Shown: positions 1 through 11,832, numbered from the stretch's first letter. The stretch: 64,000 nucleotides of DNA from Proteles cristata cristata (GCA_017311185.1 JAESUZ010002388.1:62001-126000), one strand, 5' to 3'. Translations and numbers: made by a program. The notes: a model not told the origin generated them from the letters alone.

Positions 1-267
1 AGCTGTGGGGAGCAAGGCCCTGCAAGAGTTTATTTTCCTTTATTCTTCTGATCCCAATGGGTCCCTCTGGAGCCTGGGTTGTCATCGTTTCCTGTCACTG
101 CTCTTGTCCTAAGCACATGGGGTTGGATCATGATACGATTCCCTAAGTGAGATGAGTGCACACAGTCTGAAAAGAAGAAGATGAGGCTCCCAGCTTTGTG
201 AAGCATTTCCGGGTCAGGCATTTCATTGTTTATACTTCTGTTGGTGTGTTTTAAAATTTTGATTTCT

Positions 268-756
268 TGCTGATGCATAGGAGCACATGTACCCCAATGT
301 TCATAGCAGCACTCTCCACAATAGCTAAAACCTGGAAAGAGCCTAAGTGTCCATCAACAGATGAATGGATCAAGAAGATGTGGTTTATCTATACCATGGA
401 ATACTACATGGCAATGAGAAACAATGAAATCTGGCCATGTGTGGCAACATGGATGGACCTTGAGGGCGTTATGCTGAGCGAAATAAGTCAGGCAGAGAAA
501 GACAAATATCATATGTGTGCACGTATAGGAGGATTAGGAGGAGCTTAACAGAGGACCAAGGGGGAGAAGAGGGGCGGAAATGGTGGGGGAAAGGGGGAGA
601 GGCAAACCATGAGAGACTCTTGAATGCTGACAAAAACTGAGGACTGGTGGATGTGGGGGAGGAGGGGTGGGCATGGAGGAGGGCACTTGTGGGGATGAGC
701 ACTGGGTGTTATGTGGAAACTAATTTGACAATAAACTATTTGTAAAAAAAAAAAAT
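268..756 (+). mobile_element. 5'-truncated L1 3' end (young carnivore L1)
   Basis: Contains the C-terminal part of L1 ORF2 (reverse transcriptase/endonuclease protein): STCTPMFIAALSTIAKTWKE, CPSTDEWIKKMWFIYTMEYY, ending at TAA 546-548. It continues through the 3' UTR with GGGGATGAGCACTGGGTGTT and AATAAACTATTTGT to a poly(A) tail. TTTTGATTTCT flanks both sides (257-267 and about 761-771) as a target-site duplication. It is 5'-truncated and cannot move by itself. It is close in sequence to the copy at 33337-34109, so both belong to one recent subfamily. Confidence 0.92.
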
Positions 757-780
757 TTTTTTTTGATTTCTAAGCATTAG

Positions 781-994
781 AAAAAATTCTTTTTTGTTGG
801 ACAGAAAGAGCAAGTGGGGGAGAGGGGCAGAGGGGGAGAGAGACGGGGGAGAGAGGGAGAGAATGTTTAGCAGCCTCCATGCAGAATGTGGAGCCAAATC
901 CAAATGCAGAGCTCGATAGCACAGCCCTGGGATCATGACCTGGGCTGAAAGCAAGAGCTGGATGCTTAACCGACTGAGTCACCCTGGTGCCCCG
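781..994 (-). mobile_element. Can-SINE
   Basis: Minus-strand copy ending in the diverged head GTCACCCTGGTGCCCC (reverse orientation). GAGAGA-rich middle. A degenerate duplication around TTCTAAGCATTA/TTCTAGGCATTT flanks it, directly next to the preceding L1 tail. Confidence 0.85.
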
Positions 995-2440
995 AATTCT
1001 AGGCATTTATTAAGGAAACTTCCACTCCACAGAGAATGTAGTTTGAAGAACTTCTGATCCTCATGCCATGTTTTCTTACACTCTTTATCATTTATATCCA
1101 AGATGATCAAAGTCATTTGACCTATAATCCTAGGCCAACTGATAGACCATGCCCCAGTGGAGTGTAGATGGAGGGATTCTTGGTACCCTTTATTCAAAAC
1201 CATCTTTGAAAGCTGTGAAGAGGGGTGATGTGGCTGTTAGGGATCATTATGGGTAAAAGGGAGGGTGAAATTTTTTCTGTTTCATTTTGATCCTTTAAAA
1301 TACTGGTATTTATATGCTACATACAGCTAGAGGAAATAGGATGGGGTAAATCACATAGCCTCTACCTCTATTTTTTTTTTTTTTTTAAGTTTCTGTTGTT
1401 TCTTTTGCTTTGGCCTCTACCTGCTATAATATCGATAATGACAGGATTCTCTTAGAGAATTCTAGAAAGTTGGTCAAGAGCTGGCTCTGACAGGCGATTT
1501 TCAGTTGCCCTTGAGAAACAATCAAATGCAGGCTCCAGCCTAAAATCCACATAGACTGTATGCTAAAATGGCTGCTCTGAGTTGTGTCGGTAAGTTTGCC
1601 AGTAGCTGGCCTGCTTCCTGGTAGCATCTGTATCAAGACTTTTGTTCTGTCTTGACATAATCAAGATGGAAAAGGTTGTGCTTGCCTAGAGCAAAAGAGC
1701 AAGCATTTTGCAATCGTTGCATATTACTTTAGGTCATTGCAGACTCTTCAATCTGGCCCGGACTGTGCTTCCACATTCAACGTACAAGCAAGCCTGGTGG
1801 AGGAAGTATATGCTGTTTGACATACAAGGACTGTCCCAGCAATACCCGTCACTTAGCACTGTGTGACCTTAACGCTGGCACATCATATTGCAGACCCAGC
1901 AGGGTCCCTGACAAGAAACTTAAGTAACATTGCCATGGTCCTCATTTGTCGGCAGATGTACTAAAAGAATGAGGTCAAGTTTAGATTGATACCTATTATA
2001 TAATTTAAACAGAAGCTCGAAAGGTCGAGGATTAGGAAGTGCACGTTGGGCCAAGTTTACCAAGATCAGCATCTTTCCAGATGGCAAAGACCACCCAGGT
2101 GATGTCGCTGGAAGATAGCTCATCTTTCCACAAACGTTGAGTACTGAGTAGCGGCTGCATGCCAGGCCAGTTTATACTGGTTGTCACTCTGAAATGCCTC
2201 CTGGGAGAGGATGGATTTCTGCCACTGGAAACCAGTGTCCTAGGAATCAAAGCCAATACAGTAGGACAACCACAGGAAGTTGTTGATGAATTTCTTTCTG
2301 GAAGATTTCCTCGGGGGTACTGGGACCCTGCTTTGGCGCATTAAGGGTATATGTAGTTAGCAACCGAACCCGTTTTCTTGAGTGAACACAATGAACGCAG
2401 CTTTGCAGCATGGAGTATAACAAGAACACATGCTTTGGGG
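995..2440. other. No gene recognised
   Basis: Single-copy-looking sequence with a poly(T) run near 1373-1386. All frames are short and lack family resemblance. I see no RNA gene or named repeat in it. Confidence 0.5.
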
Positions 2441-2444
2441 ACAA

Positions 2445-2600
2445 ACAGGCCCGGGCGTGAAGCACATTTCTGTTCCTTAACTTGCCGCGTTATCTTGGGA
2501 AAGTTATTTTACATTTCGGAGCTTCTGTTTTCCTTATCTGTGAAATGAGGAGGATGACACTACCTGTCTCATAGGTAGGATGATTCTGTGTCTCAGGTGG
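2445..2600 (+). repeat. MIR fragment
   Basis: Matches the MIR core pattern: CTTGGGAAAGTTATTTT, then TTCCTTATCTGTGAAATGAG and CTACCTGTCTCATAGG. Diverged, as expected for this ancient tRNA-derived SINE. Confidence 0.75.
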
Positions 2601-2604
2601 CCCG

Positions 2605-3160
2605 GGACTGTCCCCTGCATGATTTGTGTTTTATCCGTGCATGATTATTCATAGCGCCCTCTTCCTCTTCAAAGTGACCTGATTTGGACAGCAAATTATA
2701 TCACCACTATCATCAGATTCAGCAATCAATATACAGAGGCATAGTGCCTGAACTGTGGTAAGTACTGAATGCTACTTTCTTGTTATCTTGCTGTTAGGGA
2801 AAATAACAAAAATATCAGAAAAAATAGTTTTATAAAAAGTCTTTTTAAATTTAGGGAAGATTCGTCACTTGAGAAGCTAGCTTGAAGAGAGCGAAGAAGT
2901 CTTGCCTTACAAACAAAACATGAGACCCTTAGCAATTAAAATTCAGGTCATAGTTACATGTAAAGAGTGGCTTACTGACAAAGGATAGGAAGAGTTGCCA
3001 AGTTTCAATAAAAAATGACTAGTCGTGGGCTGCAGCCTGAGCTGGTTAAGATGAAGGCTACAGAAACCAGCAATGGAGGAAGAGCCATGCTTTGATTTTG
3101 GTTTTGGATGGCAGGACATTCCCCAAATTGCTTCATTGAAGGGGAGGGCCAAGGATTCTT
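2605..3160. other. No gene recognised
   Basis: Unassigned AT-rich sequence up to the SINE target site. The 141-codon minus-strand frame entering from 3368 is read through the SINE and is not a gene. Confidence 0.5.
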
Positions 3161-3440
3161 TTTTTTTTAACAGTTGTTTTTTTACACTTGATCTTAGCCA
3201 AAAGGCCGAGAAGCAATCACAGTTGTTTTTTAAATGCTTATTTATATTAGAGAGAGAGAGAGAGAGAGAATGAGTGGTGGATGGGCAGAGAGAGACAGAG
3301 ACAGAATCTGAAGCAGGCTCCAGGCTCTGAGCTGTCAGCACAGAGCCCAACGCGGGGCTCAAACTCACGAGCTCAAACTCAAACTCATGACCTGAGCTGA
3401 AATCGGACGCTTAACTAACTGAGCTGCCAGGCACCCCAGG
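3161..3440 (-). mobile_element. Can-SINE with a split A-tail
   Basis: Body 3232-3440 with (GA)n and the reverse head GCTGCCAGGCACCCC. The target duplication AAGGATTCTT lies at 3151-3160 and 3447-3456, so the whole interval including the T-run at 3161 is one insertion. A U2 snRNA fragment has entered its A-tail at 3184-3217. Confidence 0.88.
3184..3217 (-). pseudogene. U2 snRNA 5'-end retropseudogene fragment
   Basis: On the minus strand this is the first 34 nt of U2 spliceosomal RNA (starts ATTGCTTCTCGGCC, ends GATCAAGTGT) with one visible change, C3 to T. It has no 3' two thirds, no Sm site and no poly(A) of its own. The direct repeat ACAGTTGTTTTTT flanks it at 3170-3182 and 3219-3231. This is the pattern of 3'-truncated U-RNA pseudogenes made by reverse transcription and insertion. 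It cannot function as a snRNA. Confidence 0.9.
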
Positions 3441-4126
3441 AAGCCTAAGGATTCTTAAACTTGGTGTGAAAAGTTATTGGACATTGCACTTCCTGAGGAG
3501 TCACCAGATTCACAAAGCGGAAAAAAAGTCCACATTTTTAGCGGCACGGCAAGTTCTAAAAACAACATCTGGGAACCCTCCATGCCTAGTTTATCAAAAT
3601 TCATGTTTGTTAAATGTCTGTTAAAATTCATGTCCTGCCTCTCTTTTTATAAGTATAAACATTTATTATCCTTTTAAAATCTGTCTTAAAATCCAATATT
3701 AAGTCCACATATGGTGGCAAAAAAAAGAAACAACAAAACAACAAAAAAACAAAACAAAAACAAACCAAGCAAAAGGAAATGCATTTCCAGAATGGTGGTT
3801 TAAGAGGACTTGTGAAGATTTGCTCTATCATGAAAATAAGGGCACAGGCAAAAATTGTCAAAATCAACTTTTTTAAAACTTTGGAAATTAACCAAAACTT
3901 TCAGTGATCTGAAGAGGATTTATTTAAGAAAAACAGAACCCTAGAAATTCTGGATTTAAGAAAATCTGCACCCTAGTAAGAACAGTGAGCTTTGTGGTAT
4001 TTTAACTTGCCTAATCCCATTCCCCTCTCCCCATTTCTGCGATACTCATGAAAGCCAACAGTTATTGAAACTATGTTAGCTCTAAACTTACCACCAAGCC
4101 TAGAAGCCCCTGGAGGGGTTAGGAGT

Positions 4127-4157
4127 TTCCCGGAAAGTTCCCGGAAAGTTCCCGGAC
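4127..4157. repeat. 11-bp tandem repeat containing STAT-type palindromes
   Basis: TTCCCGGAA occurs at 4127-4135 and 4138-4146, then TTCCCGGAC at 4149-4157, spaced exactly 11 bp apart. TTCN3GAA is the classical STAT-binding (GAS) palindrome. Whether it binds anything is unknown. Confidence 0.6.
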
Positions 4158-4563
4158 AGAGAACTGTCCCTATTTGACCTGTCTGGACGCTTTCTGAAAA
4201 GATCCTTCCTCAGGGCTTTCATTTATTTGACCTGACTCAGAGCTCGTAACGTATGAAGAGCTCTGTCCCCAAGTTACTTGGTAAAAACAGTCAGTGGCAA
4301 TTGTTTAAAATCACAGCTGTCTGAGGTGGTGATACCTTTTAAAAAGAGGATGGTGAATAAGGGGCTAATAGGAAGGCGTCCAAACAAACAAACAAACAAA
4401 CAAAAAACAGAAAAACTGAAGAATGAGATGTCCATAGGGAAGTTTGAAAGCTCTGACATATTTCTGGGAATCTCAAAAGCCACATGCACATTTGGGGCTG
4501 TGTGCATGCAAAGCAAAGGCTGAGTTGTACACTGCCGGCCAGAGTGTTGAAGGCATGCCCCAA

Positions 4564-4592
4564 ACACACACACACACATACACACACACACA
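4564..4592. repeat. (CA)n microsatellite
   Basis: CA dinucleotide run with one TA interruption. Confidence 0.9.
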
Positions 4593-5141
4593 GAAAGCCT
4601 CTTGGAAAAGGCTCAGAAACTTACTGTTTCAAAGCATTTGAGGAAATCCTTGCTCAATAATGAGCTGGCCACTAATCTACTCAAGGGGAGACTACTGGGA
4701 CTGCGTTTGTCAAGGAATACAAACTTTGAGGAATTAGTGCAGTGATGTTACCAAACAAACATCAGCAGCAACGACAAAAACAGCAAACCCTGGGGAGAAG
4801 GAAAAAACTGATTTTCAGGGTTGACACATTGTATTCTTTAACCTGTCCAGTTTTCGACAAAAAGTGATGAGACAGGCAAAAGAATAGGAAAGTGTGGCTC
4901 ATACTGAAGGAAAAAAGGAATCGATAGAAACTTCCCCTTGAAGAAGCCCAGACATTAGACTTAAGAGACAAAGACTTTAAAGTAGCTATTAAAAATATGT
5001 TCAAAGAACTAAAGGAAACCATCTCTAAAGAACTAAAGGAAAATGTGAGAACAAAATCTCACCAGAGAATATCAATTTTAAAAAGTTAGAAAAAAGAACC
5101 AAGAAGAAATTCTGTAGTTGAAAAGTACAATATAATGGAGT

Positions 5142-5375
5142 ATGGGGTGCCTGGGTGGCTCAGTCAGTTAAGTGTCTGACTTTGGCTCAGGCCATGATCT
5201 CGCGGTCCATGGGTTTGAGCCCTGCATCGCGCTCTGTGTGGACAGCTCAAAGCCCGGAGCCTCCTTTGGATTCTGTGTCTCCTTCTTTCTCTGTCCCTCC
5301 CCTGCTCATGCTCTGTCTCTCTCTGTCTCTTGAAAATAAATAAACGTTAAAAAAATTTTTTTAATAAAAAAAATA
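5142..5375 (+). mobile_element. Can-SINE
   Basis: Full-length plus copy starting GGGGTGCCTGGGTGGCTCAG and ending in AAATAAATAAACG plus A-rich tail. Target duplication TATAATGGAGT at 5131-5141 and 5376-5386. Confidence 0.95.
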
Positions 5376-5590
5376 TATAATGGAGTGAAAAATTCCCAAG
5401 TGTGATACAACTGAAGATTATAACTGGCAGAATAAAGAAGCAGCAAACTCAAAGGTAGGTCACTTGAGATTATCCAGTCTGGGGAGCAGAAAGAAAAAGG
5501 TGAAGAAAAATGAACATAACCTCAGAGACCTCGTACCAGCATATACATAATGTTGATGGGCACATAGTGTATAAAAATGTGACTATTGTA

Positions 5591-5800
5591 GGGGCGCCTG
5601 GGTGGCTTAGTCGGTTAAGCGTCCGACTTTCGCTTGGGTCATGATCTCGCGGTTCGTGGGTTCGAGCCCCGCGTCGGGCTCTGTGCTGACTGCCAGCTCA
5701 GAGCCTGGAGCCTGTTTCAGTCTGTGACTCCCTCTCTCTGACCCTCCCCTGCTCACGCTGTCTCTCTCTCTCCTAAAAATAAATAAAACATTAAAAAAAA
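5591..5800 (+). mobile_element. Can-SINE, young-looking
   Basis: Head GGGGCGCCTGGGTGGC with CpGs retained (TCTCGCGGTTCGTGGGTTCG). Perfect duplication AATGTGACTATTGTA on both sides (ends 5590; right copy 5801-5815). Confidence 0.96.
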
Positions 5801-6179
5801 AATGTGACTATTGTAGCACAGAGGAGGGGGGCGGATAAGGATTCATGTAAGAGTAAAGTTTTTATATATTATTGAAACAAAAATCTAGATTTTTATAAAT
5901 CTAAACTAGATCTTTAAAAATAAAACATATTCTTAATACTAAGAAGATGTCAGTAACATGGTTCCATTCAGCTTATTAATTACCTGGGTAGTAAAAACGG
6001 CAATTTTGTAGACTTGTAAATATAAGTAGACATGCATAGATATTGGGTAACAAAACAGTACAAAAATAGCATGCATAAAATATTAGAAATATGCCTTATA
6101 TATATTCATATATACCGACAGATTAAACGTGAATATGGCGTAATAGAAGTAGAAAAAATAAAAATTGAGTTGTTATTAA

Positions 6180-6385
6180 AAACATTTTCTTAGTGTTTAT
6201 TTCTTGACAGAGACAGAGCATGAATAAAGGAGGGGCAGAGAGAGAGGGAGACACAGAATCCGAAGCAGGCTCCAGGCTCTGAGCTGTCAGCGCAAAGCCC
6301 AGTGAGGGGCTCGAACCTATGAACTGTGAGATCGTGACCTGAGCCAAAGTCTGGTGCTTAACTGACTAAACCACCCAGGCATTCC
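6180..6385 (-). mobile_element. Can-SINE
   Basis: Minus copy with AACCACCCAGGCATTCC as its reverse head, which is mutated relative to GGGGCGCC. No clear target duplication; older than its neighbours. Confidence 0.85.
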
Positions 6386-6764
6386 AAAATTAATAGTAAT
6401 CCCCAGGACAACAACTAAGACTCTAAGAATATATAGCACAAGAAATGATAAGGGAATACAATGGTATATTAGAAAACATCTATTTAACATAAAAGAGACA
6501 GTAATGCAGGAAGATAAAGAGGACATAAGTCATACAGAAAAGAAAATGATGGACATAAATGATACTTTACTGGCAATTACATTAAATATAAGTGGATTCA
6601 ACACTCCAATTAGAAGGCAGAAATTGCCAAAATGGATTAAGAATACATGATCCAATTTGATGCTGTTTACAAGAAACATAACTTCAGATTCAGCATCACA
6701 AATAGGTTGAAAATAAAAGGATGGAAAAAGACAATGACCCAACATCAGTCTTTTTTGAGGTATT

Positions 6765-7187
6765 ATTATTTTTAATTGTTGAAATGAAAATTAATGGAGA
6801 AATTCCAAAAAAAATGTAGAGTAAATATAGTGAACCTCTATATCTTTGATGACTTCCTTGCTTTCTGGTAGGACAAGAGTTTCTAAGCTCGTTTTGTACA
6901 TTTTCTCTCCCCTGCCTGGAATCAACCATTTCTCCAAGAAACCCTGGTTTCTTTTATTTGTTGGTTGTTAAATGTGCAAATTAGTGTTCACTCTCTAGTA
7001 GGCTCTCATATATTATTTGGCAAAGGTATACTGGAAGGAACAAAGTTTACAAGTCAGTGTACTTTACTGCAAGTTCTTAAAATCTCCTTGTGCTCAGCAC
7101 AGGGAGCCTTCTGTGATGTTCAGGAGAGGTGAAATATTGAAGTCATAGGTTAACAAACATCCAAAAGCTGACTTTGTCATCAAAATA
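6765..7187. other. No gene recognised
   Basis: AT-rich sequence between an L1 fragment and a SINE. No repeat family or exon identified. Confidence 0.5.
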
Positions 7188-7199
7188 GATCCCTGTTCA

Positions 7200-7409
7200 G
7201 GGACCCCTGGGTGGCTCAGTTGTTTAAGTGTCTGACTTTGGCTCAGGTCACGGTCTTACAATTCTTGAGTTTGAGCCCCGCATCAGGCTCTGTGCTGACA
7301 GTGCAGAACCTGCTTGGGGTTCTCTCTCTCTCTCTGCTCCTTCCCCACTTGTGCTTTCTCTCTCTCTCTCTCTCTCTCTAAATAAACAAACTAAAAAAAA
7401 AAAACATAT
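7200..7409 (+). mobile_element. Can-SINE
   Basis: Head GGACCCCTGGGTGGCTCAG, long CT microsatellite inside (7360-7379). ATCCCTGTTCA duplicated at 7189-7199 and 7410-7420. Confidence 0.94.
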
Positions 7410-7833
7410 ATCCCTGTTCAATTAGAATTCTTTCTCTTCGTCAGGCACAAAGTCTGGGTGATTCTATGATATTTGAGCCTGTTCTCTGGAATGTCTATCA
7501 TGAATCAGTTCATATGCAAAATTGGTTTTGACCTCTCTGCAGGTTTTGATCCAGAACCTGGATTGAGAACTGTAGATGTCTTCTGGTCATATCCGTGATT
7601 GTTATTCTAGGCACCATCTCGGTGCTGACAACTTCCAGACTTCTATCTTCCACCCAGTCTCTCGCCCAACATTGGAACCTACTAGAAGGTCTCCACTTGG
7701 GTGTCCTACAGGCATCTCAAGTGCAACATGTCCAAAATCGAACTCATCAGTTTCCCTTTTCTCACTTGTTCCTTTTCTTCCTGTGTTTCGGTGAATGGGA
7801 CCTCACATATGCCAGGCACTGTTTTTAAATCAC

Positions 7834-7907
7834 GGAGGAGGGCACTTGTGGGGATGAGCACCGGGTGTTATATGGAAACCAACTTGACAATAAACTATTA
7901 AAAAAAA
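7834..7907 (+). mobile_element. Severely truncated L1 3' end
   Basis: About 70 bp: GGAGGAGGGCACTTGTGGGG through AATAAACTATT and an A-tail, the extreme 3' UTR of the carnivore L1 also seen at 268-756. AAATCAC/AAATCAT flanks it as a short duplication. Confidence 0.85.
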
Positions 7908-7979
7908 TAAATCATAGCGATTAGGTAATTCATCCGGTAGACAAGGTCCCTGCTCTTTTGGAATTTGGGAAGACAGTGA

Positions 7980-8455
7980 ATAAATAGAAACATGCATAGA
8001 GAAGGAAACTATTAGCTAGAGGTGTTACGTGGTGAGCCGAAGTAGGGCGGTATGATCCATGGTTAGCCGATTGGAATAACAGGGCATTTCTAAGGAGGTG
8101 ACATTTAGCCTGACATCTGAAGGATGGCAAGGAGCCAGTAGAGCAAAATTGTTGTGAAAGAGTCCTTCCAGGTAGAAGAACTAGCAAGTGCAAAGCCCCA
8201 GAGGTAGAAAAGAATTTGGTCTCTTCCAGAATATGTGTTTGTGGAAAAAGTGTAGTGAGCAACGGGGAGAGTGGTCAGTGGGGTTAGAGAGACAGATAGG
8301 GACTGGATCATGCAGACTCTCGTAAACTCGGGTAAGGATTTTGTATTTTATTCTAAATGCAGTGGTAAACCGTCAGGGCCTATTAGGTAGAGCAGTGATA
8401 AAACTGGCTTCTAGTTAAAAAAAAAAATCAGTCTGGCTGCTGTGAGAGCCAGAGT
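7980..8455. repeat. Ancient interspersed repeat (family not named)
   Basis: Motifs such as GGAGGTGACATTTAGCCTGA, GGATCATGCAGACTCT, TTTTGTATTTTATTCTAAAT and TCTGGCTGCTGTGAG reappear in related form around 43360-43950. The two are diverged copies of one ancient mammalian repeat, possibly LINE-derived. Confidence 0.5.
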
Positions 8456-8570
8456 TGAATGAATTTACCATGAAACGAGTGAGTCCCTCCCAAGGGCCTC
8501 TGGAGAGCCCTAATAGTGTATGTCCGTGGCCATATGTTTGTATAATATTTGCGCGAGTCAGATATTTAAA

Positions 8571-8790
8571 AAAAATTTTTTTTAATGTTTTATTTATTTC
8601 TAGGAGAGAGAGAGAGACAGCGTGAGCAGGGGGAGGGTCAGAGAGAGAGGGAGTCACAGACTGAAACAGGCTCCAGGCTCCGAGCTGGCAGTCAGCACAG
8701 AGCCCGACGCGGGGCCCGAACCCACGAACCGCGAGATCATGACCTAAGCGAAAGTCGGACGCTTAACTGACTAAGCCACCCAGGCGCCCC
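8571..8790 (-). mobile_element. Can-SINE, young-looking
   Basis: CpG-rich copy with GACGCGGGGCCCGAACCC and CCACCCAGGCGCCCC. GCGCGAGTCAGATATTT (8551-8567) and GCACAAGTCAAATATTT (8791-8807) are target duplications that differ only at three G-to-A sites. Confidence 0.95.
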
Positions 8791-8809
8791 GCACAAGTCA
8801 AATATTTTA

Positions 8810-10266
8810 AAACTTGCTTATAACTGCCATCTCTTTTCACTGTGCCTTCCCCTCCGTCCCGTTTCCCCTGTTGTTGGTTGGCAGCCTGTGGGAACTTCTG
8901 CGATCTGGCTACTGGGCAGTTGATGGAAATGCATTGTGTGTAGTTAGGTTATTGATAATGTAGGAAAGTCTTCTGGGAATCCTTCTACTCCCCAAAGTGC
9001 GCCTCAAGTGTGAGACCACGAGTTGTGCTACAGTAACAAATGTGCCTCTGGTGTGTGGCACAGAGGGTATGTGGTTTGTGCAGAAGAAACAAGATTTGAA
9101 GTGCACAGAGCCAAATGCTAGTGTATAGACAGTTCTTCTCGTTACCAGACTTGTAACATTTTTACATGGAGGGTTTGGTTCTCATCAATATCTGATCAGA
9201 ACATAAGCTCTGACCTGACAGGAATAAAATCAGTAATGCGGCATAAATGATTATACATATACCATAAACTTTTTTTCTTTTTTGATGGAAATCTAATTAG
9301 AGAGAATTTATCAGAATTTCTCTGTAAGCCCAAAGCTACAGCAGTGCCATGAACAATGAGCGTGTGCATGAAGTCTCATGTTTTATGCATCGCAGTGTTT
9401 TGGACTGTGTTTCGTACATATGATCCATGCTTTCCAGACGGAGTCTGGCAGTTTTGCATGGGCCAGCATGTAAAATCGTCACTAATACAGCAAAATGGCA
9501 TGCAGAAACAAATGCTCCGGCAGCAGCAAACTGCCTACACGTGGTGTCCAGTATGTCAATGTCTGGAGCATAAGAGTGACGTGATGACATATAACAGATA
9601 ATATGTATCCGATATGGATCCCATTTTAATTCAGAAATATTGACTGACCCAAATTCGAATAGGACAGGAAGAAACTGTCCTATTCACGGTGGAAGCCAAA
9701 AACCAAAACCGAAAGAAAGATCGCCAGAAGCATCAACCTGTTAAAACCTCTTCCATCAACAATCGAAACTAAACACTCTAAAAATGAAAAATTGTAGAAT
9801 GAAAGAAAAGAACAACCATAACCAAGAAAATACTGCTAATGGAGACGATAACAAGAGAAAAGAAAGAAGGCTGTAAGCATCAGACGCACCTCGAGAGGAA
9901 TTGACAAAGTGCAGGATGAAGGTACTAATGATGTAAAACACAATTTGTAGGGGCCAGAGAGCATATACGAAAGTTCCATTCATTGACATTAGTAAGAACT
10001 GTGAACTTTCCTTGTGCTCTTTGCGATGAAGAATAATTCCATTCAACATTGTTTAATGAAAGATGTATTTTCCCCAACTCATTATCCCAGTAGTATTTGC
10101 ACAGAGTCAAGCACAATATAAAGTGAATCTTCTAAATGCTTAAATTAAGCTGCTCTGAGATCCTCTTTAGCCTACCTCAAGACTAAAGATTATTGTTTTG
10201 CTTATAAACTCTTCAGCAAAACAGACTGGATGAATATATTAATTCATGAAGACTCCACAGAGCACC
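8810..10266. other. No gene recognised
   Basis: No convincing exon or recent repeat. The 80-100-codon frames near 9336-9601 and 9756-10049 overlap on opposite strands and resemble no family. Confidence 0.5.
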
Positions 10267-10281
10267 AGGAGGCTATGTTTT

Positions 10282-10307
10282 TTTAAAAACATGTTTTAAC
10301 ATTTATT

Positions 10308-10348
<41 letters not shown>

Positions 10349-10480
10349 GAGCAGGGGTGGGGCAGAGCAAGAGGGAGACAGAATCCGAAGCAGGCTCCAG
10401 GCTCCTAGCTGTCAGCACAGAGCCCGATGCAAGGCTGAGCCAGAGCTGGTTGCTTAACCAATGGAGCTACCCAGGTGCCC
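10282..10480 (-). mobile_element. Can-SINE
   Basis: (GA)n stretch 10309-10342 followed by CAAGGCTGAGCCAGAGCTGG, so part of the tRNA-like B-box region is deleted. AGGAGGCTATGTTTT duplicated as GGAAGGCTATGTTTT on the right. Confidence 0.93.
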
Positions 10481-10499
10481 TGGAAGGCTATGTTTTACT

Positions 10500-11628
10500 T
10501 AGAATACCTGCAAGTCAAATAAAAATGCGCTAAACCAATGTCTTGAAAAACAGACAAGAAAAGACATTCAGTATAGTTACAGCTACTAAAGTTTGAAGTG
10601 AAAGGAGTTTCCTCTTCAGAAATTAGAGAAAAGTGACATTCTTCAAAACCCAAATTTCATGGGAATCTTTCAACAAATTAATAAAGTGGATTGATTCTTG
10701 CATAAGTACTTAGAAAAATTAAAGTGTGGCTTATTTATTCAAACTAGCTTACAAGAAATTATGGAGCCAAAGAGGAAATGAACTGGGAAATTAAGTTAGT
10801 AAACCAGACACCGAATACCACCCATTATTGTAGATTCTACATTGCATGTGACGAACACCCACCAGTTGGTCATGATCAAGCACTACTGTTGTGGATATTC
10901 TTTGATAATGCACCAACATTTGACAAGTGGAATCTTCTTAGAAGTCAGTCCCAACAGGGAATCTGAAACAATACTCGCGAACTTTTTGCGTTTTCGTACA
11001 CGAGATATCCATTACTGTCTCCTCGTTTTAAATGGATATTTCTTTAGCCACGCATGACTTTGTAACATCATGCATTGATCCTTTAAAAAATATTGCTTCA
11101 CTGAGTTATGTAGATCTTCTAAATATTGACATAATCCATGATACAATATAAAAACATCACATTTGTTGCTCTAACCATGGATCGCAGAAGGAAAGTGTTT
11201 TGGAAAGCTGTCAAGCTCATGGTGGCAGATGCAAGTTTGCTAAAACTCTAATTTTTACTTGAAGACTTGAATTTTCTAACTGGCAAAAAGAAAAAAATGC
11301 TGTCAGTTGTCTTCCTTGAAGTGACAGCCTGACTTTGTTAATTTTAGGGGAAATGGCTGCCAGGAACCCAAGTCTGAGAAACCAAAGTTTCTCTGTCAGA
11401 AGTGCTTCTAGGTAGAAATGGTGTTTTGTGGAAAGGATGGCTTTAAGAATTGCACAAGTGTTTGTCTTTGAGGCAATTATTTTTAGACCCAGGTGCCCCT
11501 GAGGCAATCATTTTACTTTGGGATGCAGCTCAAGTGCTTTATATGTGCTTCCCATTTTTGTCATACAGAATATTAAGAAATCATGTACTCAGGGGTCAAC
11601 ACAGATAACACTGATAATTTTCACTGCT
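10500..11628. other. No gene recognised
   Basis: AT-rich sequence with no exon, RNA or named repeat that I can support. Confidence 0.5.
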
Positions 11629-11644
11629 CCATCAAAGACATCCT

Positions 11645-11820
11645 TTTCATTATTTATTTATCTTAGGAGAGAGAGAGAGAGAGAGAGAGAGAATCCCAAG
11701 CAGGCTCCCCACTGTCAGTGCAGAGTCCCATGCGGGGCTTGAACACATGAACCGCGAGATCATGACCTGAGCTGAAACCAGGAGTTGGATGCTTAACCCA
11801 CTTGAACTACCAAGGCGCCC
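11645..11820 (-). mobile_element. Can-SINE
   Basis: CCATCAAAGACA (11629-11640) and CCATCAAACACA (11821-11832) flank it. Reverse head ACCAAGGCGCCC. Shorter than full length. Confidence 0.93.
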
Positions 11821-11832
11821 CCATCAAACACA

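Larger units (their letters stand above)
3457..4740. other. No gene recognised; short repeats only
   Basis: Contains an A/C-rich tract (about 3720-3770), (AAAC)n near 4382-4408, an 11-bp triple repeat at 4127-4157 and a (CA)n tract at 4564-4592. Open frames here are low-complexity or short. Confidence 0.5.
4900..6760 (+). mobile_element. Old L1 fragment, interrupted by SINEs
   Basis: Sequence such as GAAGAAGCCCAGACATTAGA and AAAGAACTAAAGGAAACCAT resembles the ORF1 region of L1M elements. Further on, GCCAAAATGGATTAAGAATA and TACAAGAAACATAACTTCAG resemble the start of L1 ORF2. Frames are broken throughout. SINEs at 5142-5375, 5591-5800 and 6180-6385 split it. Boundaries are approximate. Confidence 0.65.

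Noticed and set aside
2943..3368. 141-codon minus-strand open frame
   Set aside because: Read through the reverse strand of a Can-SINE (Ser/Leu-rich from GAGA repeats) and across the U2 fragment.
5591..5670. tRNA-Lys-like gene
   Set aside because: The tRNA-like head belongs to Can-SINEs, which occur about thirty times here with poly(A) tails and target duplications.
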